Source of the DNA: Trileptium ribeirensis
Taxonomy: Eukaryota; Nematoda; Enoplea; Enoplida; Thoracostomopsidae
Direction: 5' to 3'
DNA length: 64,000 nucleotides
Assembly (NCBI GenBank): GCA_030248225.1
Contig: JASANE010000610.1
Coordinates: 38,646 to 102,645, forward strand
Each line of letters opens with the position of its first letter. Position 1 is the stretch's first letter. This document shows, piece after piece, positions 25,001 through 34,705 of the stretch. Under the pieces are notes generated by a model. That model was not told the origin of the DNA. It did no database searches and saw only the letters and a list, made by a program, of their open reading frames with translations. The position numbers were made by a program, and so were the translations under genes.

Positions 25001-26981
25001 AAGTTACATCTGATTGGGTGTAGATGTTAATACTGAATAATTGTAGAACGTGGCGGTACAAATGTTCAGCTTATGTGGTTGGGCACTGCAATACTGCAGC
25101 GCAAAATTTCAATTATTCTATTCTAATACACTCAACATTTGGAAATTATAAGCTGTCACTCATCCTGGATGAGCAGTTATACTAGTTGTGTTACCGCTAT
25201 TGTATGAATTGATGTCTTTACCCAGTTCTAATCAGATGGAACTTTTAACTCCGCCAGCTCAAAATTCAGCGCTACAGTATATGTGGGCATAAACCAAAAC
25301 GTAAACACTCAATATATATATGTCATTACAGTAATCAACGAGTGTGCGTGTACCAAACCTAAACAGCCAGCTGCAAACAGATGAGCATATATATAAATAT
25401 TACAGGCTGTTTACAGTAGTTCACAAAATACACTGTAATAGTATGACTTGAACACGAAATTTGTGTTAAATAATAATCACAATATAACATTGTGACAACA
25501 TAACCTTTATCAGATTGGGTTTATCCAGGAACACTAGACCTTAATTTTTTGTGTTCGATTTTATACATAATTTCTTCAACGGTTGTAAAGTAGAAGGGCG
25601 TGTTCACATTGCGTCTAACCTGATCAGATTATAGCTCCTCTATGTAGTGTCTTCATGCGGAATCCAATCAGATTCGATAGAGCATGCGCAATTTTATTAT
25701 TGATTGTAAAGTCATATTCTCATTACAAGAGGTAGGTATAGAGGTTGGTGATATGTAATCAGATCTGATGCAATGTGAGCACAAACCGGATCAGATGGGA
25801 TGCAATATCTATTGCACTATGACCATGTCGATTTAATTAATTCGTTTTAACATCATCAGTATTCCACTGTCCTGTCCACAGCCCTCCGAAAAGTGGGGGG
25901 AGGAACTTCGGGGGGCCCCCATGTTCATTCTCGGGGGAAATTTCAAAGTGGGGGGGGGATAAATTTTGCTTAAAAATACAAAATATTTCCATATTTTCAT
26001 GCATTTTTACTACTGTGAACGTACTTTCAAGCTAAAAACAACGTTTTAGCATTATAAATAGTGGTAATTAATGTTTAAAAAACATCTATTTTAAACAACT
26101 AGTTCTGATTTTTGATTAAATTATACGTTTATGTTTATTATAACTGAATTTTTGTTTGCGTAATCTTGTGCAAGGCTGTTTTGATAGTTTGTACAATATG
26201 ATTATTCAAATTTGTCATTGCTATTTTAGGTGTCGATAATGTACCACTGTTGGACTTTGACAGCTCTCCGCTGACACTGGAGGATTTGAAGGTTAGTTTG
26301 TTATATAAGTTGAACTTTTCACTTCTGTGTTGCTGACGACTTTGTAAAGATATTGCATTATTCTATGCTTTTCTGCTGTACGTAAATTAATTTAATATGT
26401 AAAGTATTTTGCATAAATTAAAATATTTAGGGGTTTCCTACGCTATTATTGAATGATGACAAAAATTCTCTGAAATGATAGGTGTCTGTTTTTAAGCTTA
26501 TTGCGTGTCAGTGCATAAAGATACCAATAAATATGCTAAGAGACCAAGTACTATGAACGATTTAGACTGCGCACGTCTTACCGTACATTTTTTGACAAAA
26601 TGAATAATTGTGTGATGCTATATTTTATAATATTGCTGGAATGAGATTATTCATACACGTGTGATTTTAAGTAGAGCAGGATCGTACTAGTTGAGCGCAA
26701 GTTGGACGTATTGAAATCTTGACTAAGGTAACATAGCGAACAGAGAAAACTTTGCAATTATTGTCATAACTGACAATTCGACAGATGTATTATTGTAACG
26801 TTTTCTCTGTCATTTGTTATTTGTGTTGGTAACTGCATAAGTAGTCATTGGGATATTTCAGGGTAACTTGGAAACAATCGATCTGGATTGTTTACAAGAT
26901 CTAGAGAATGCGACCGATGTTCATATCGACGCAGCGACTGAAGACGCGTTACGACGTGAACGGATTGGCGGCGATCGCTAA
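3846..26981 (+). CDS. CRTC: CREB-regulated transcription coactivator (CRTC/TORC), 3' seven exons
   Basis: Seven exons (3846-4020, 4562-5109, 8861-9103, 17317-17717, 24750-24844, 26230-26291, 26862-26981) join in phase into 547 codons plus TAA. CRTC proteins are CREB coactivators: SIK/AMPK-family kinases hold them in the cytoplasm by phosphorylation and calcineurin releases them to the nucleus. Diagnostic pieces seen here are WRRTHSDP in the first exon (vertebrate CRTC has WRRTNSDS), long Gln/His/Ser/Gly-rich stretches in the middle, TIPNILVTG (vertebrate IPNIILTG, the reported calcineurin-binding segment), PLTLEDLK, and an acidic C-terminus with ATEDALRRERI (vertebrate ATEDTFRMDRL). All acceptors are AG and all donors GT. 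The N-terminal CREB-binding domain is not visible, so the gene is partial at its 5' end. A further small exon inside the 8.2-kb third intron cannot be excluded. Identity is strong; the orthologue number (1/2/3) is not meaningful outside vertebrates. Confidence 0.93.
4562..5109 (+). CDS. CRTC: CRTC exon B (Gly/Ser/His/Gln-rich)
   Basis: The exon opens after TTAAAG and completes the split Gly codon of exon A, reading GNISPSSDIGMFNMSG. A Gly-Ser run (about 4600-4650) follows, then His/Gln-rich segments, including QQSQQQQQ near 4995-5015, and ends ATT ATG before the donor GTTAGT. Low-complexity Gln/Ser/Pro sequence is typical of the CRTC central region. It is the longest exon (548 nt). The ATG at 4591 is internal, not a start. 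A repeat element begins only about 47 bp past the donor. Confidence 0.9.
5157..6310 (+). mobile_element. TIR/Helitron-like element, family C, with internal 178-bp array
   Basis: The ends are TGAAACGGAGCAAGC (5157) and GCTCGCACCGTTTCA (to 6310), inverted with two mismatches. The right end (CATCCATCCGAAGATGAGTTATGAATGAC...) recurs inverted near 795-1000 and, degraded, at 35530-35690. The left half is a tandem array. Non-coding. Confidence 0.6.
5345..5930 (+). repeat. ~178-bp tandem repeat array
   Basis: Three full units and part of a fourth start near 5345, 5525, 5701 and 5877. They share AACCAAAC-type openings, CCTGTACGCAGTACGTAAC-type cores, and TAT/CATTCTGGAAAT...CCTAAA ends. Identity between neighbours is moderate. 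A related stretch lies at 35060-35345. Confidence 0.7.
6311..8358. other. CRTC intron, non-coding
   Basis: AT-rich, with a TATATATG-rich patch at 7555-7630 and a GGATCCGGTCCATCACTGG end-like motif near 7912 that recalls the TIR at 36249. Nothing else supported. Confidence 0.35.
8359..8830 (+). mobile_element. Helentron/Helitron-like element, family A copy 1
   Basis: One of three clearly alignable ~450-470 bp copies, all on + (others 18901-19343 and 33841-34306). The 5' part carries TGAGCGG..GCGAGGCGAAGCC; subterminal GCTCCGCTCA is its inverted counterpart (best seen in copy 3). The 3' end is a hairpin GTAGT-tcc-ACTAC followed by CGACTAGT, after which similarity stops in every copy. Ending in CTAGT just after a short hairpin, with no target duplication, is the Helitron signature; the subterminal inverted repeats suggest the DINE/HINE (Helentron) type. 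No coding capacity. Confidence 0.75.
8861..9103 (+). CDS. CRTC: CRTC exon C (Ser/Thr/Pro/Gln-rich)
   Basis: The acceptor TTGGTTTTAG precedes TAT CAG AAC (phase 0, matching exon B). The exon reads YQNEAAAGCPSGIAQF, then Thr/Pro/Gln-rich sequence to QMQSFCV. The preferred donor is GTAGGT after 9103; GTTGTA after 9100 is the alternative, also phase 0. The later TAG|GTGTTC would break the frame at exon D. A Helentron-like element ends 30 bp before the exon, leaving very little native 3' intron. Confidence 0.8.
9104..15320. other. CRTC intron, first part: old non-coding sequence of distinct composition
   Basis: From about 9700 the base composition shifts to more G+C and CpG, with many short inverted repeats (for example CGATGAC..GTCATCG at 11916-11935). 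No ORF here shows recognisable protein motifs. It looks like one or more very old elements; no LTR pair or TIR pair was found. A missing small CRTC exon cannot be excluded. Confidence 0.4.
12600..13030 (+). repeat. Degenerate ~170-bp tandem repeat
   Basis: Unit 1 (about 12725-12897) and unit 2 (12898-13030) share ATTCCTACGAAG / GTCCTACGAAGG, AAAGTTTCAGCAAAATTCCT / AAAGTTTTAGCAAGATTCCT and TTTCAAGGTCGTCGGGTTT. An earlier partial unit begins near 12630 (AAAATTCCTGGGGTGAATAT). Confidence 0.55.
15322..15686. repeat. Cluster of six short perfect hairpins
   Basis: Perfect stems are ACCAGCG/CGCTGGT (15322-15343), ACCAGTG/CACTGGT (15373-15403), GTCCTCA/TGAGGAC with TTCG loop (15493-15510), GTGACGG/CCGTCAC (15515-15532), CCTACC/GGTAGG (15574-15591), and GTATGGC/GCCATAC (15665-15686). 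Function unknown. Confidence 0.6.
15853..16287. repeat. Series of GCCTTTATGGC palindromes
   Basis: GGCGCTTTTATGGCC (15856 and 15945), GTGCCTTTATGGCC (16141), ATGCCTTTATGGCC (16210) and GTGCCTTTAAGGCAC (16273) recur every 60-190 bp between A/T-rich spacers with GGTACA motifs: a degenerate tandem array built around a short palindrome. Confidence 0.5.
16896..17222 (+). repeat. ~44-bp minisatellite before CRTC exon D
   Basis: About eight units of AAATGTTGACCATTACACT followed by GTGGACGGGATTTTTGG and TATTCGGT, increasingly diverged to the right. It ends about 95 bp before the exon D acceptor. Looser ~60-bp repeats precede it (16490-16800). Confidence 0.7.
17317..17717 (+). CDS. CRTC: CRTC exon D (Gln-rich)
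   Basis: The exon starts after TTTTATCTAG with AGT AAC TCA and stays open for 401 nt (SNSGSVNANTSV...), through poly-Gln blocks near 17560-17605, to TCG CCA TCG AA before the donor GTAAGC (phase 2). The internal GTG at 17452 is not a start. The preceding intron closes with a 44-bp minisatellite that ends about 95 bp before the acceptor. Confidence 0.85.
17718..18724. other. CRTC intron, non-coding
   Basis: 17820-17940 is a fragment of TCGAGCC/CGAGCCGG-rich repeat, probably a MITE end. The remainder is unremarkable. Confidence 0.35.
18901..19343 (+). mobile_element. Helentron/Helitron-like element, family A copy 2
   Basis: Second copy of the family ending in ACTACCGACTAGT. It lacks part of the 5' GAAGCC..GCGAAGCG segment, and its terminal hairpin loop is TCT where the others have TCC, with the GTAGT/ACTAC stem kept. 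It has inserted into the left copy of family B. Confidence 0.75.
19345..21000 (+). repeat. Tandem array inside family B left copy
   Basis: About five units, recognisable by TTTCATAGTAAAATGATAA-type anchors near 19470, 19721, 20055, 20305 and 20665. Spacings alternate between about 250 and 330-365 bp, so units alternately lose or keep a ~100-bp block (the GACCCAAAATTCGAAAATTTG segment). No coding function is apparent; short ORFs in this array are repeats of each other. Confidence 0.75.
21147..22564. other. Spacer between the two inverted family B elements
   Basis: AT-rich; not shared between the copies. No gene. Confidence 0.35.
22565..23318 (-). mobile_element. Helentron-like element, family B right copy (inverted)
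   Basis: On the - strand it runs from GTAACGTAGTGGAGATTG (about 23318) to GCTTCACTACGTTCAGC...ACTAGT (22565). It has only one to one and a half internal units, against about five in the left copy. The two copies face each other with 3' ends inward, 1.4 kb apart. Confidence 0.7.
23319..24320. other. CRTC intron, non-coding
   Basis: No gene or defined element was recognised between the family B right copy and the piggyBac-like MITE. Confidence 0.35.
24325..24589. mobile_element. piggyBac-like MITE carrying a tRNA-like segment
   Basis: Flanked by TTAA on both sides (24321-24324 and 24590-24593). The termini are CCCTTTCATGCCC and GGGCATGAGAGGA, inverted with two mismatches. TTAA target duplication and CCC-starting ends are piggyBac hallmarks. 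Inside, on the - strand, is a tRNA-like A/B box pair (CCCAGTGGTTT, GGGTTCGATCAC), and GTTCCTTAAGGAAC is a perfect palindrome near 24460. Confidence 0.75.
24750..24844 (+). CDS. CRTC: CRTC exon E (IPNILVTG segment)
   Basis: This 95-nt exon is entered after ATAATTTTAG; its first base completes an Asn codon from exon D. It reads SYAVQQNF...SHIPLSPRDSQTIPNILVT and leaves at phase 1 before GTAACG. PLSPRDSQTIPNILVTG corresponds to the conserved CRTC stretch around IPNIILTG, a PxIxIT-like calcineurin docking sequence in the family. Too short to stand out as an ORF; recognised by homology and phase. Confidence 0.92.
25599..25783. mobile_element. Short MITE (TIR GTGYTCACATTGC)
   Basis: Left end GTGTTCACATTGCGTC with a nearby TGATCAGATTA; right end TAATCAGATCTGATGC then AATGTGAGCAC, its inverse. 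185 bp, non-coding. Target duplication not clear. Confidence 0.6.
26230..26291 (+). CDS. CRTC: CRTC exon F (start of activation domain)
   Basis: A 62-nt exon between CTATTTTAG and GTTAGT encodes GVDNVPLLDFDSSPLTLEDLK. This aligns with the conserved start of the CRTC C-terminal transactivation domain (vertebrate GVGDVSFD...PLTLDGL). Entry is phase 1 and exit phase 0. Confidence 0.92.
26862..26981 (+). CDS. CRTC: CRTC last coding exon G
   Basis: After the acceptor GATATTTCAG the exon reads GNLETIDLDCLQDLENATD then VHIDAATEDALRRERI and GGDR, followed by TAA at 26979-26981. The acidic/leucine pattern and the ATED...R..R ending match CRTC C-termini; the GGDR tail is an extension. Confidence 0.93.
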   Translation, partial: GNLETIDLDCLQDLENATDVHIDAATEDALRRERIGGDR

Positions 26982-27015
26982 ACCAAAGTTTTAGTGATTA
27001 AATATTGACGAATTA

Positions 27016-27021
27016 AATAAA
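27016..27021 (+). promoter_or_regulatory. Candidate poly(A) signal of CRTC
   Basis: AATAAA lies 35 bp after the CRTC stop codon in an A/T-rich 3' region. A 3' UTR this short is plausible but not proven; later AATAAA-like motifs exist. Confidence 0.4.
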
Positions 27022-30000
27022 AATAATACCTACCGGTTTGCCAAGTATTATTCCTTACCCGTTGGTAAGTATATATCTCGAAAGTGAGCTAGGCTTTGCC
27101 TAGCTTGATACAGGCACCATAATGTCTGCAACGTTGACATCAAAGTAGCGCCACTAAGTCGCTCAGCTGCTTGTCTCATCCTACGAATCTCGGTTTTCAA
27201 TAATATTGATTGCAATTAGCGGCATGTATTGGGCCGCAAGCAATGAATGAACTGTTAGTATATAGCTCGACCGAACAAATTTAGTAAACAACGAACAATT
27301 ATGACAATATTATAATAATAGTCGGCTAATTTTGTAAAACGACCCTTAAATATAATTATAATAATTTGCGTTGTGCTGCGTTGCAAATTGAGATGTTGCA
27401 AAAAATAATTGCTCAGGATCGCAATACGTGAACGGCACTTTTACAGTGTTCGATAGCGGTCAATAATTTGATCATTTTTTGCAATTTATATTAATTTCTA
27501 TTTTATATTATAGTCCGACAGTTCTGTGTAATTACGGAGCAAAAATCACACCTGATATTCACTCAATTTGACACCGTGATTAGTCTTGAAACCCTAAAGA
27601 TATTGCTCGTATAGTGTGGTATGTTATCTTGCTCCGACGCTTGTTTCAATCGGCGTCGTATTGGGCTTGCCAGTTTCGCCACAGAGACTGATCGACTTGC
27701 TGCGGTTTGACATGTTTTCTGATTTCTCCAAAGTGGATTAAATGGTTTTAACAATATAGTTATATTTAAATTAATAATATTGTGTACTCCAATGAATATT
27801 GGAAAAAAGACTGAATTTTAATGTAAAACAAACACTGATATTAGTAAATAGTGGTAAATCGTTTATTTCCGATCAATGCCTGTTGCAGCTCGAATGGTTT
27901 TGCATCATAAAATTTGTAATTAAAATAATTTTTTTGTTTGATCAATATTTAAATTATTTAAAAATAGATCCTCAACAGTAATTATTTAAGTATTAGATTA
28001 TTTTGTACAGGTGAGTGAGTTTCTTATTTGGATTTCACATTATGTGGTAATGGTGGTGCCATAAATTTGGTCGATGTGACTCAATAAATTATTAAATGTG
28101 CAAACTACCCAACGGCAACAGTTGTAATTGTTAATAAGTTTACCTGGTAGACGCTGGCGTTATATTTTAATAATAACAATTTTACATTATTACTTATTTA
28201 TTGACTTTTAGTTATTATTTTATTAAGTGACAGTGTTTTGTTAATGGTTGTTCTAACTGTGTGTTTATTTATATTGGTCCAGAATTTACCTAGCAAGGTC
28301 TGAAAACTAATTTATATTGGAGATTCTGCAATTACTATTCTTCCAATGAATCGATTTCAGATATTTATCGAATAATGTTGTTATCAAATCTAGCTGGAAT
28401 TAAACTTAACTTGGCGGCGGAGAAATGTTACGAACGTAGCTGCTCAAAAACACTTAAAATAGCACTGCATTTTTCGATAGTGGAACAGTGACATTCAATG
28501 ATGATCTTAACAATTATTGCAATTATCAACGAGAGCTGCAGTAGTTTGATTTATTGGAAATCTGGTTAGCGATACCAAATTTACGTTGCTTATAAACGGT
28601 AAATGTGAAAGGAATATATATTCTGACGTAAAAGGCAACAAAATATAATTTGAACACAAAACGATTAATACAATAATATTAAATAATAGCGCTGTTTTCC
28701 GTTGCCTATGAGGCACAATTTCTTCGACGTGTGCAGCATCTCATGAGTTTTTAAAAAATATTTTAAGGAGTTTAAAATTTCAGTGATTGGTGCAAATGGC
28801 GTTCTACAGTAAAACTATGCAGTTGAAATAATTAGTGTCACACTAATGCAGCGTAGTTAAGCTCAAATTTAGAATTATAGCATGTGATTTTACAATTATT
28901 GATTAAGTATATAATTTGATTCATCGATACGTTAAGCACAACAATGATGCTTATTAGCTAAATATGTTTCCTGGTTTTTTGTACATAATTATTGCTAAGC
29001 TATTTCAATTTTGTTCGTGTTTTCTGATTATTTATTTTATTGAATCTCTGTACTTTCCTAGAAAACTATCATCGAACAATAGGGTCATTTCACGCTACCA
29101 TGTCATTTTTGTTCGGGGGTTGGGGTAAATGTGGATATTTTGGCCTGTAGCACAGAAACGTGCAGGGAACTGGAAAAATGTTATTAACGCTAGGAAGCAT
29201 CATTACTTAGCTATTTTAAACAAAAAATTTGGCCTCACTTCCGCCGTAAGAGGCTGGACATCCACATAAATCCGAAATTGATAAAAATTTAATGACTAAT
29301 TTTGTGACCTGTTTTTTCCGGGTAGGGCCGTGGCTCAGTGTTAGAAGTTATGGCCGAAATTCTTTTTGTGCAGGATTAGTCAGATCTACACTATATTTTT
29401 GGTTACACAATTTTTAAATCTACTCCAATCCTGGAGAGCGGGAGCTGCCGATAGGATGAACCCCTTTTTTACCTCCACCTACCAATTTTTTGGTCATTAC
29501 TCGTTACTTATGTACGGTACTTAAATGTTAATCATGGATCATACCTATCCCCTATGTATTTTTTGAAAAAATATTAATCCAGGGGCTTCGTGTTACTTAC
29601 CCCGCTGCCAGGGTCAAATGATTAATTTTAGCACATTTGATTACCCCCCGACCATTGCTAGTTTGGGGTATGGTGAAGTGAGTATAACTCCATAATTTTT
29701 TTTTAATTTTGGTTCTTTCCCATGCGGAAGACAATGGTGAAACGACCTGAGTTCTATCTCATAGCCGACCGCCACCGCAATTTCGAAAAATCGGCTATGT
29801 GACGACATTTCGCTGAAATTTCGCGCGTTTAGCTTATAATACATTGTGGCGCCGTATTTCGACCACATATGGCGCAAAATTATTTTTTGAAAATTTTTGA
29901 ATTTTACACCTCACCTCCCTCCGACCACGTTACCAGGCATTTTACATTTGCGATTGGTATGGGGTGCCATTTTGTACCCCTCGCGGTGGAAATGGTAGTA

Positions 30001-30459
30001 CAAGATTAGTAAGATTAGTTTTGAATAACTTAACCGTTCGTGCCATATTATATTATAGGCTCACAAAGATAGTATTTTAGGGGCATACAGGAGATCATTT
30101 TACGGTATCTTGCGGGGTAGCATTTGGGAAGCCATACCATCAGAAGGGTTAAAATTTACTATAACGACCCCAAATTCGGAATCATTGGTCATATTGTGTA
30201 AAAATGAAGATAATGGACGCCTAAAAGTCATTAGTCGTTTTTTCTGGGACAAAAAAGATCGTAGCGTGGAATGGCCAAATATTTCCTTCAACGGTGTCAT
30301 ATATTCCTATCTTATTTGCGTCCAAAAACAGCTGTAACAGCCGTAGCATGAAAATTAATTGGAATTATTTGAATAATAGCATACATAATTTAGACGTTGG
30401 GTTAATAATTAATGCTGTGCCATAAAACACTTGTAATTTGATGAATATATAATATTGTG
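27022..30459. other. Intergenic, no gene recognised
   Basis: Long AT-rich stretch after CRTC. 29080-30300 is G-richer (GGGGTTGGGGTAAATGTGG, CCCCTCGCGGTGG) and may be an old repeat, but no ends were found. Confidence 0.35.
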
Positions 30460-30837
30460 CTGGGCTCTCCAAATTGGGGGTTGGGGCCCCCCGGCATTTT
30501 TCGATGCCGCTGGTTCAGAACAGTGGTGCCCCCTCTCAAAATTTAGGGCTCCCCCTGGTTCACCGCCTCTTAGAAAATTTTTTTCCAGTCGGTCCAAAGT
30601 AGAAAAAATTTGATCAAAATTTGTACTAAAACTCCGTTCTGAAGCGAAAATTTTCTCAAATTTTATCAAAATTTGCTTCAAAATCGTTTTTCTCTCCATC
30701 AAAAACGTTTTGGCAGTGTTTCTGACGCGATTTTTAACCGTTTTTCTCTTGGCAAAATCGGGCGCCCACCGGTTCGAAACCAGGGGGGCCCCTGGTTCAT
30801 GCCCCTTGGCAAAATTTTCAGCGTATGGAGAGCCCAG
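30460..30837. mobile_element. MITE with 11-bp perfect TIRs
   Basis: CTGGGCTCTCC at 30460-30470 and GGAGAGCCCAG at 30827-30837 are exact inverses. The interior is GC-rich near both ends (GGGGCCCCCC blocks, CTGGTTC motifs) and A/T-rich in the middle. Target duplication not identified; no coding. Confidence 0.65.
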
Positions 30838-31601
30838 TTATGTAATTTACTGATGCTGTATTATTCTGATATGTCTTTAAAAACATGAGTTTTCTTTCAT
30901 ATATTGCGGATACATTATTGTTTTGGAGTTAAGTTTTCCGTTTTACTTCAAGGAAATTATGGTGTACATTTTTCATTGTTGTATAGTTTTGCTGACTAAA
31001 TATTTTATCGCGGTTTTATATCGCGTGGTGTTTGGTCCTGATATTAGTTGATATTCCTTTGGCTGTGATGAACCATTTAGATATTTTTCGTCACGAAAAG
31101 ACTACTGCAAGAAACCAACAGTGCTGCATTAACTGATTTGATTTTGATTCTTACCTATAGGTAAACTAAAAGAAAATAGTACTGGTGTATAGCGTTGTCT
31201 TTACGTTTCCAGCAGAAGTTTGTTTTAACACATCTTGTGTGCATAAAATGCAGTTCGAAATCTTTCATGTGCTTCTCATCGTCGAACCATGGTTGCATTG
31301 CAACTGTAGTCAACGTCTGATGTTTCTATAAGTAACCAATCTGTGTGCGAAATAATGTTGATTTAACTTTGAATAATGCTTCTTTGTCACAAATTTTTAT
31401 CGCCTCGACGAATTGAATTAGGACTATCTGACTGCGTAGTAGGACACAGATCAGTAAGACATTTCGAATCCGTGAAAACGTACAGCGCACGGTAAACTAA
31501 CCTACGTAATGATGATAATAATAATTTGGCCTGGATGGACCCATTGTACACGAAATAACAGGTTTCAATATTACAAACGGTTGAAAACTGTTTGCGCGGC
31601 C

Positions 31602-31964
31602 CAGGGTTTTTTGTTTTTCGAGGTGTGCAAAAGTTTGTGCATTCTCAAATTTCAGGATGCAAAATCAAAAAATTGCTCGAAACTTCCAGTCATCTCTTCC
31701 CATTCATATCTATGGATTGCATATGGTGCCATGCTTACCTATATTGCAGTTTTGTATTTAGACCAAACGTCTTAGAATATATAAGTGTTTCGGCGTAAAA
31801 TTTGGTACTGACATGCCTTTCAAAACAAAAGTCTATTTGGGAATTTAAATTAAAAAAATTTTACGAAAAATTCAGTGTGCAAAAGTTTGTGCATTCTGAA
31901 ATTGAGGTGTGCATTCGCAAATTTTAGTGTGCAAATGCACAGGATTTTGCACAAAAAAACCCTG
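31602..31964. mobile_element. hAT-like MITE with 8-bp target duplication
   Basis: CAGGGTTTTTTG at the left and AAAAAAACCCTG at the right, with repeated GTGTGCAAAAGTTTGTGCAT motifs in inverse arrangement inside. Flanks GCGCGGCC (31594-31601) and GTGCGGCC (31965-31972) match at seven of eight bases. CAGGG ends plus 8-bp duplication indicate hAT. Confidence 0.75.
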
Positions 31965-33229
31965 GTGCGGCCATTATTGCTTAGGGAAATGTTTAATCCC
32001 TGCCAATAGGTAGCTTTCATCGCGGTATAAAGGCGGTTCAAGTTTTTAGTATTGGTCTACGCATCGAGGAATTTTAGTTTCTAGCAGTGGTTTACGTATA
32101 TACGCTTCGCAATGTAAGTACGTTTTCATTGGGCCTGGTTAAACATGTTCATGAATGGATTAATAAGTTTCAAATTCACAATGACTTGAAAACTGTTCAT
32201 TTAACCATTATTGTTTCAGAAAGCGTTGCCCCTACTAATAGTTAGGTTTGTCATGGCGTCATTGCGGTATTTAGAGTGTAGTGGCGGTCTTGTTGTATCC
32301 GTTGTGTACAAAAAGAATATCAGATTTCACGTTTAAAAACGCTTTAAAACTATCAATAGGCATAAATGTTATTCCCTGTCAATAGTTAGCTTGTACCGTG
32401 GCATCAAGGCTGTTGAAGGGTTTTTGATTGGTAGTGGTTGGGCATTTGTTCGTTTCGTATTTTGTACCGTGGATGATTTTTAAGTTTTCTTTTGTGGGAT
32501 GAATTATTTGGAGTAATATTTAGTTTCAGCTTAGGTTCACACGAAAAAACTACACCTACAAGAAAAAGCGTAGGTTCACTTGTTGACATGGTTGGTCTTG
32601 CGGACTACAGTATTTGTCAAAAATACCCGTCTCTCTCTCGAGACTCGTTCGAAATAAATTGTTCAAAAAATGGAATATATTGTTAATTTAAATAGGTTGG
32701 TTAAATCTCGAGTGATCCAGTCGCTCTAACTCGTTCGCTCGAAATACAACTGTCATTTCTGGCGCATACTGTACGGTAGAAAAATAGCTTATCTATGAAT
32801 ATTACTTATGTTTAGTAGCGTGAGAGTGCATGACGGGAGAGTATGGCACTTTCCTGCATTATTATTCTCATACTAAAATTTCGTGTATCAAATATAACGG
32901 GCTTTTTTGACCTTACCATGATCATTTGTTGGGCATTTCAAAACACATTTCTAAGTTTCCGCACCCCCAGTTTTGACGCTGGTAGGTTGAACCGATGATA
33001 GTTCCAACTACTTCCCACATAATTTGAGATGAGTGAGTTTTAGCAGTATTAGCGATAATACTGAAAACCATTATGACATTTCGCCCAGGTGAGTGTCATA
33101 CAATTTCTCATTCATAAACGTATGATAGCTTCTGCCTTTTCATGGTTGTTTACGGAGCTTTATGAATTCATATACATCTGTGTATGTTTATTTATATAAT
33201 ATTACAGGTGTCGGCTTTATATAAAAAAT
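31965..33229. other. Intergenic, no gene recognised
   Basis: Contains two similar segments with AGTTAGxTT and ATCAAGGC motifs (about 32000 and 32370), possibly a local repeat. No coding. Confidence 0.3.
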
Positions 33230-33520
33230 AGTGATGGGCATGGATATGGGTATCCGTATCCGGATAAACTTGTGGGATATACATATATATATCGGATAAA
33301 ACGGATATGCTAAAATCCATATCCTAAAATTTCAAACTTTTGTTTAAATTTATTTATTTGAACTTCAAAGACTGTGTACTAGACTTTGCCATTCACTACT
33401 ACAGCTATATTTGTTCATTAATTAAAGGTTTGAGATATAAACAAACTGTGTTCTGTTGATAAGATGTTTTTGCACTGGCTTTTACGATATAGGTTTACAT
33501 TAACCCGGCAATTAAGCTTA

Positions 33521-34705
33521 TTGAGCGGAGTGAAGCGAAGCGTATTTATTATCGTCAGAGGTAGAAAAATCGGCACCGTTTGTCCGTACGTCGAACTCCT
33601 CAATAACTACTGGACCGGTTCTAAACTTGTTGTTTGGAAGGGCTAATATCCTTCAGGTGCAAGACATAAGACATAGTTTTTGTCAAAATTTGTTTTAGTT
33701 TATTAGTAATTAACTAATTAGCTAAGCGTGTTAGCCATTTTAGCTTTTTTAAATAAAAATTGCTTATTTTTCAATGAATAATTAGGGTAAATCTATTATT
33801 TTGATGCGTATACTACATCTGCTGATTATCAATCTTGTTTATTGAGCGGAGCGAGGCGAAGCCGAGCGAAGCGTTTTTATTTTCTGCCTGGAAGCAAAAA
33901 AGTCGATGTCCGTTCGTCTTTCATGGATCTCAAGAACCACTGAACCGATTTTAAAATTTTTTTTGTTTGAAAGCCTATCATGTCAGTGTGCACCTGATAT
34001 TTGGGGTTAAAAAATTTTGAGTGGTTAATTAGTAATTAACTAATTAGTTAAGCTTATGCAGCTAAAATAGAGAATTTTGCAATATTTGTGTTATTTATTG
34101 AAATAGAATCTTATTTATTGAAATAGAATCGTTTTGATCAAACCATTATAGGTTTTTTGGGTCGAAGAATTCAAATATAATATTTTTACCAATGATAAAG
34201 CCCTATGCCCTATGCAATCTAGTTATTTGAAGAACATAAAATTGAGTACATTCGTAATGCCACAGCCCAAGCTCCGCTCACAAATGTAGTTCCACTACCG
34301 ACTAGTTACTATTCGAGGATGTTAAACAGATGCTAATTAATTATTAATTAACTAATTTTTTTTTAATTTCAAAGTGCTCAGAACTGCAAATAAAAAATGC
34401 AACTGATAAAAATAGCAGATTTTGGCCTTGGGGTTTTGAATGTCACTGATCATGAATACAGGACTTTTAAAATGATTCTGTCATGTGTGATAATTAGTAA
34501 TTAGCTAATTAGTTGATGTAACTAATTAATTAGCTAATTATTTTAGCTAGCGAGCTTTTTTATGGTGGATTTGACATCTATTATCTAAAACGTGACTTAT
34601 TATAAATTGATTAAATATTTAGCTGAAATATATTTATACATAAATAAGATATAAAATGCTGTCTATTGCTCCGCTCACTGTTTGTAATTTAATACGTTTA
34701 CTAGT
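33521..34705 (+). mobile_element. Diverged family-A relative split by copy 3
   Basis: The left part (33521-33840) begins TTGAGCGGAGTGAAGCGAAGCG and contains the TTAGTAATTAACTAATTAGC motif. The right part (34307-34705) repeats the TAATTAGC motif, then GCTCCGCTCA and ends TTTACTAGT. Same architecture as family A, low overall identity; copy 3 sits inside it. Confidence 0.55.
33841..34306 (+). mobile_element. Helentron/Helitron-like element, family A copy 3
   Basis: Third copy, with the clearest 10-bp subterminal inverted repeats (TGAGCGGAGC at 33843 and GCTCCGCTCA at 34271-34280) and the CTAGT terminus at 34302-34306. A 20-bp segment (TTATTTATTGAAATAGAATC) is duplicated in tandem near 34090-34130. 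It is nested in a diverged relative (33521-34705). Confidence 0.75.
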
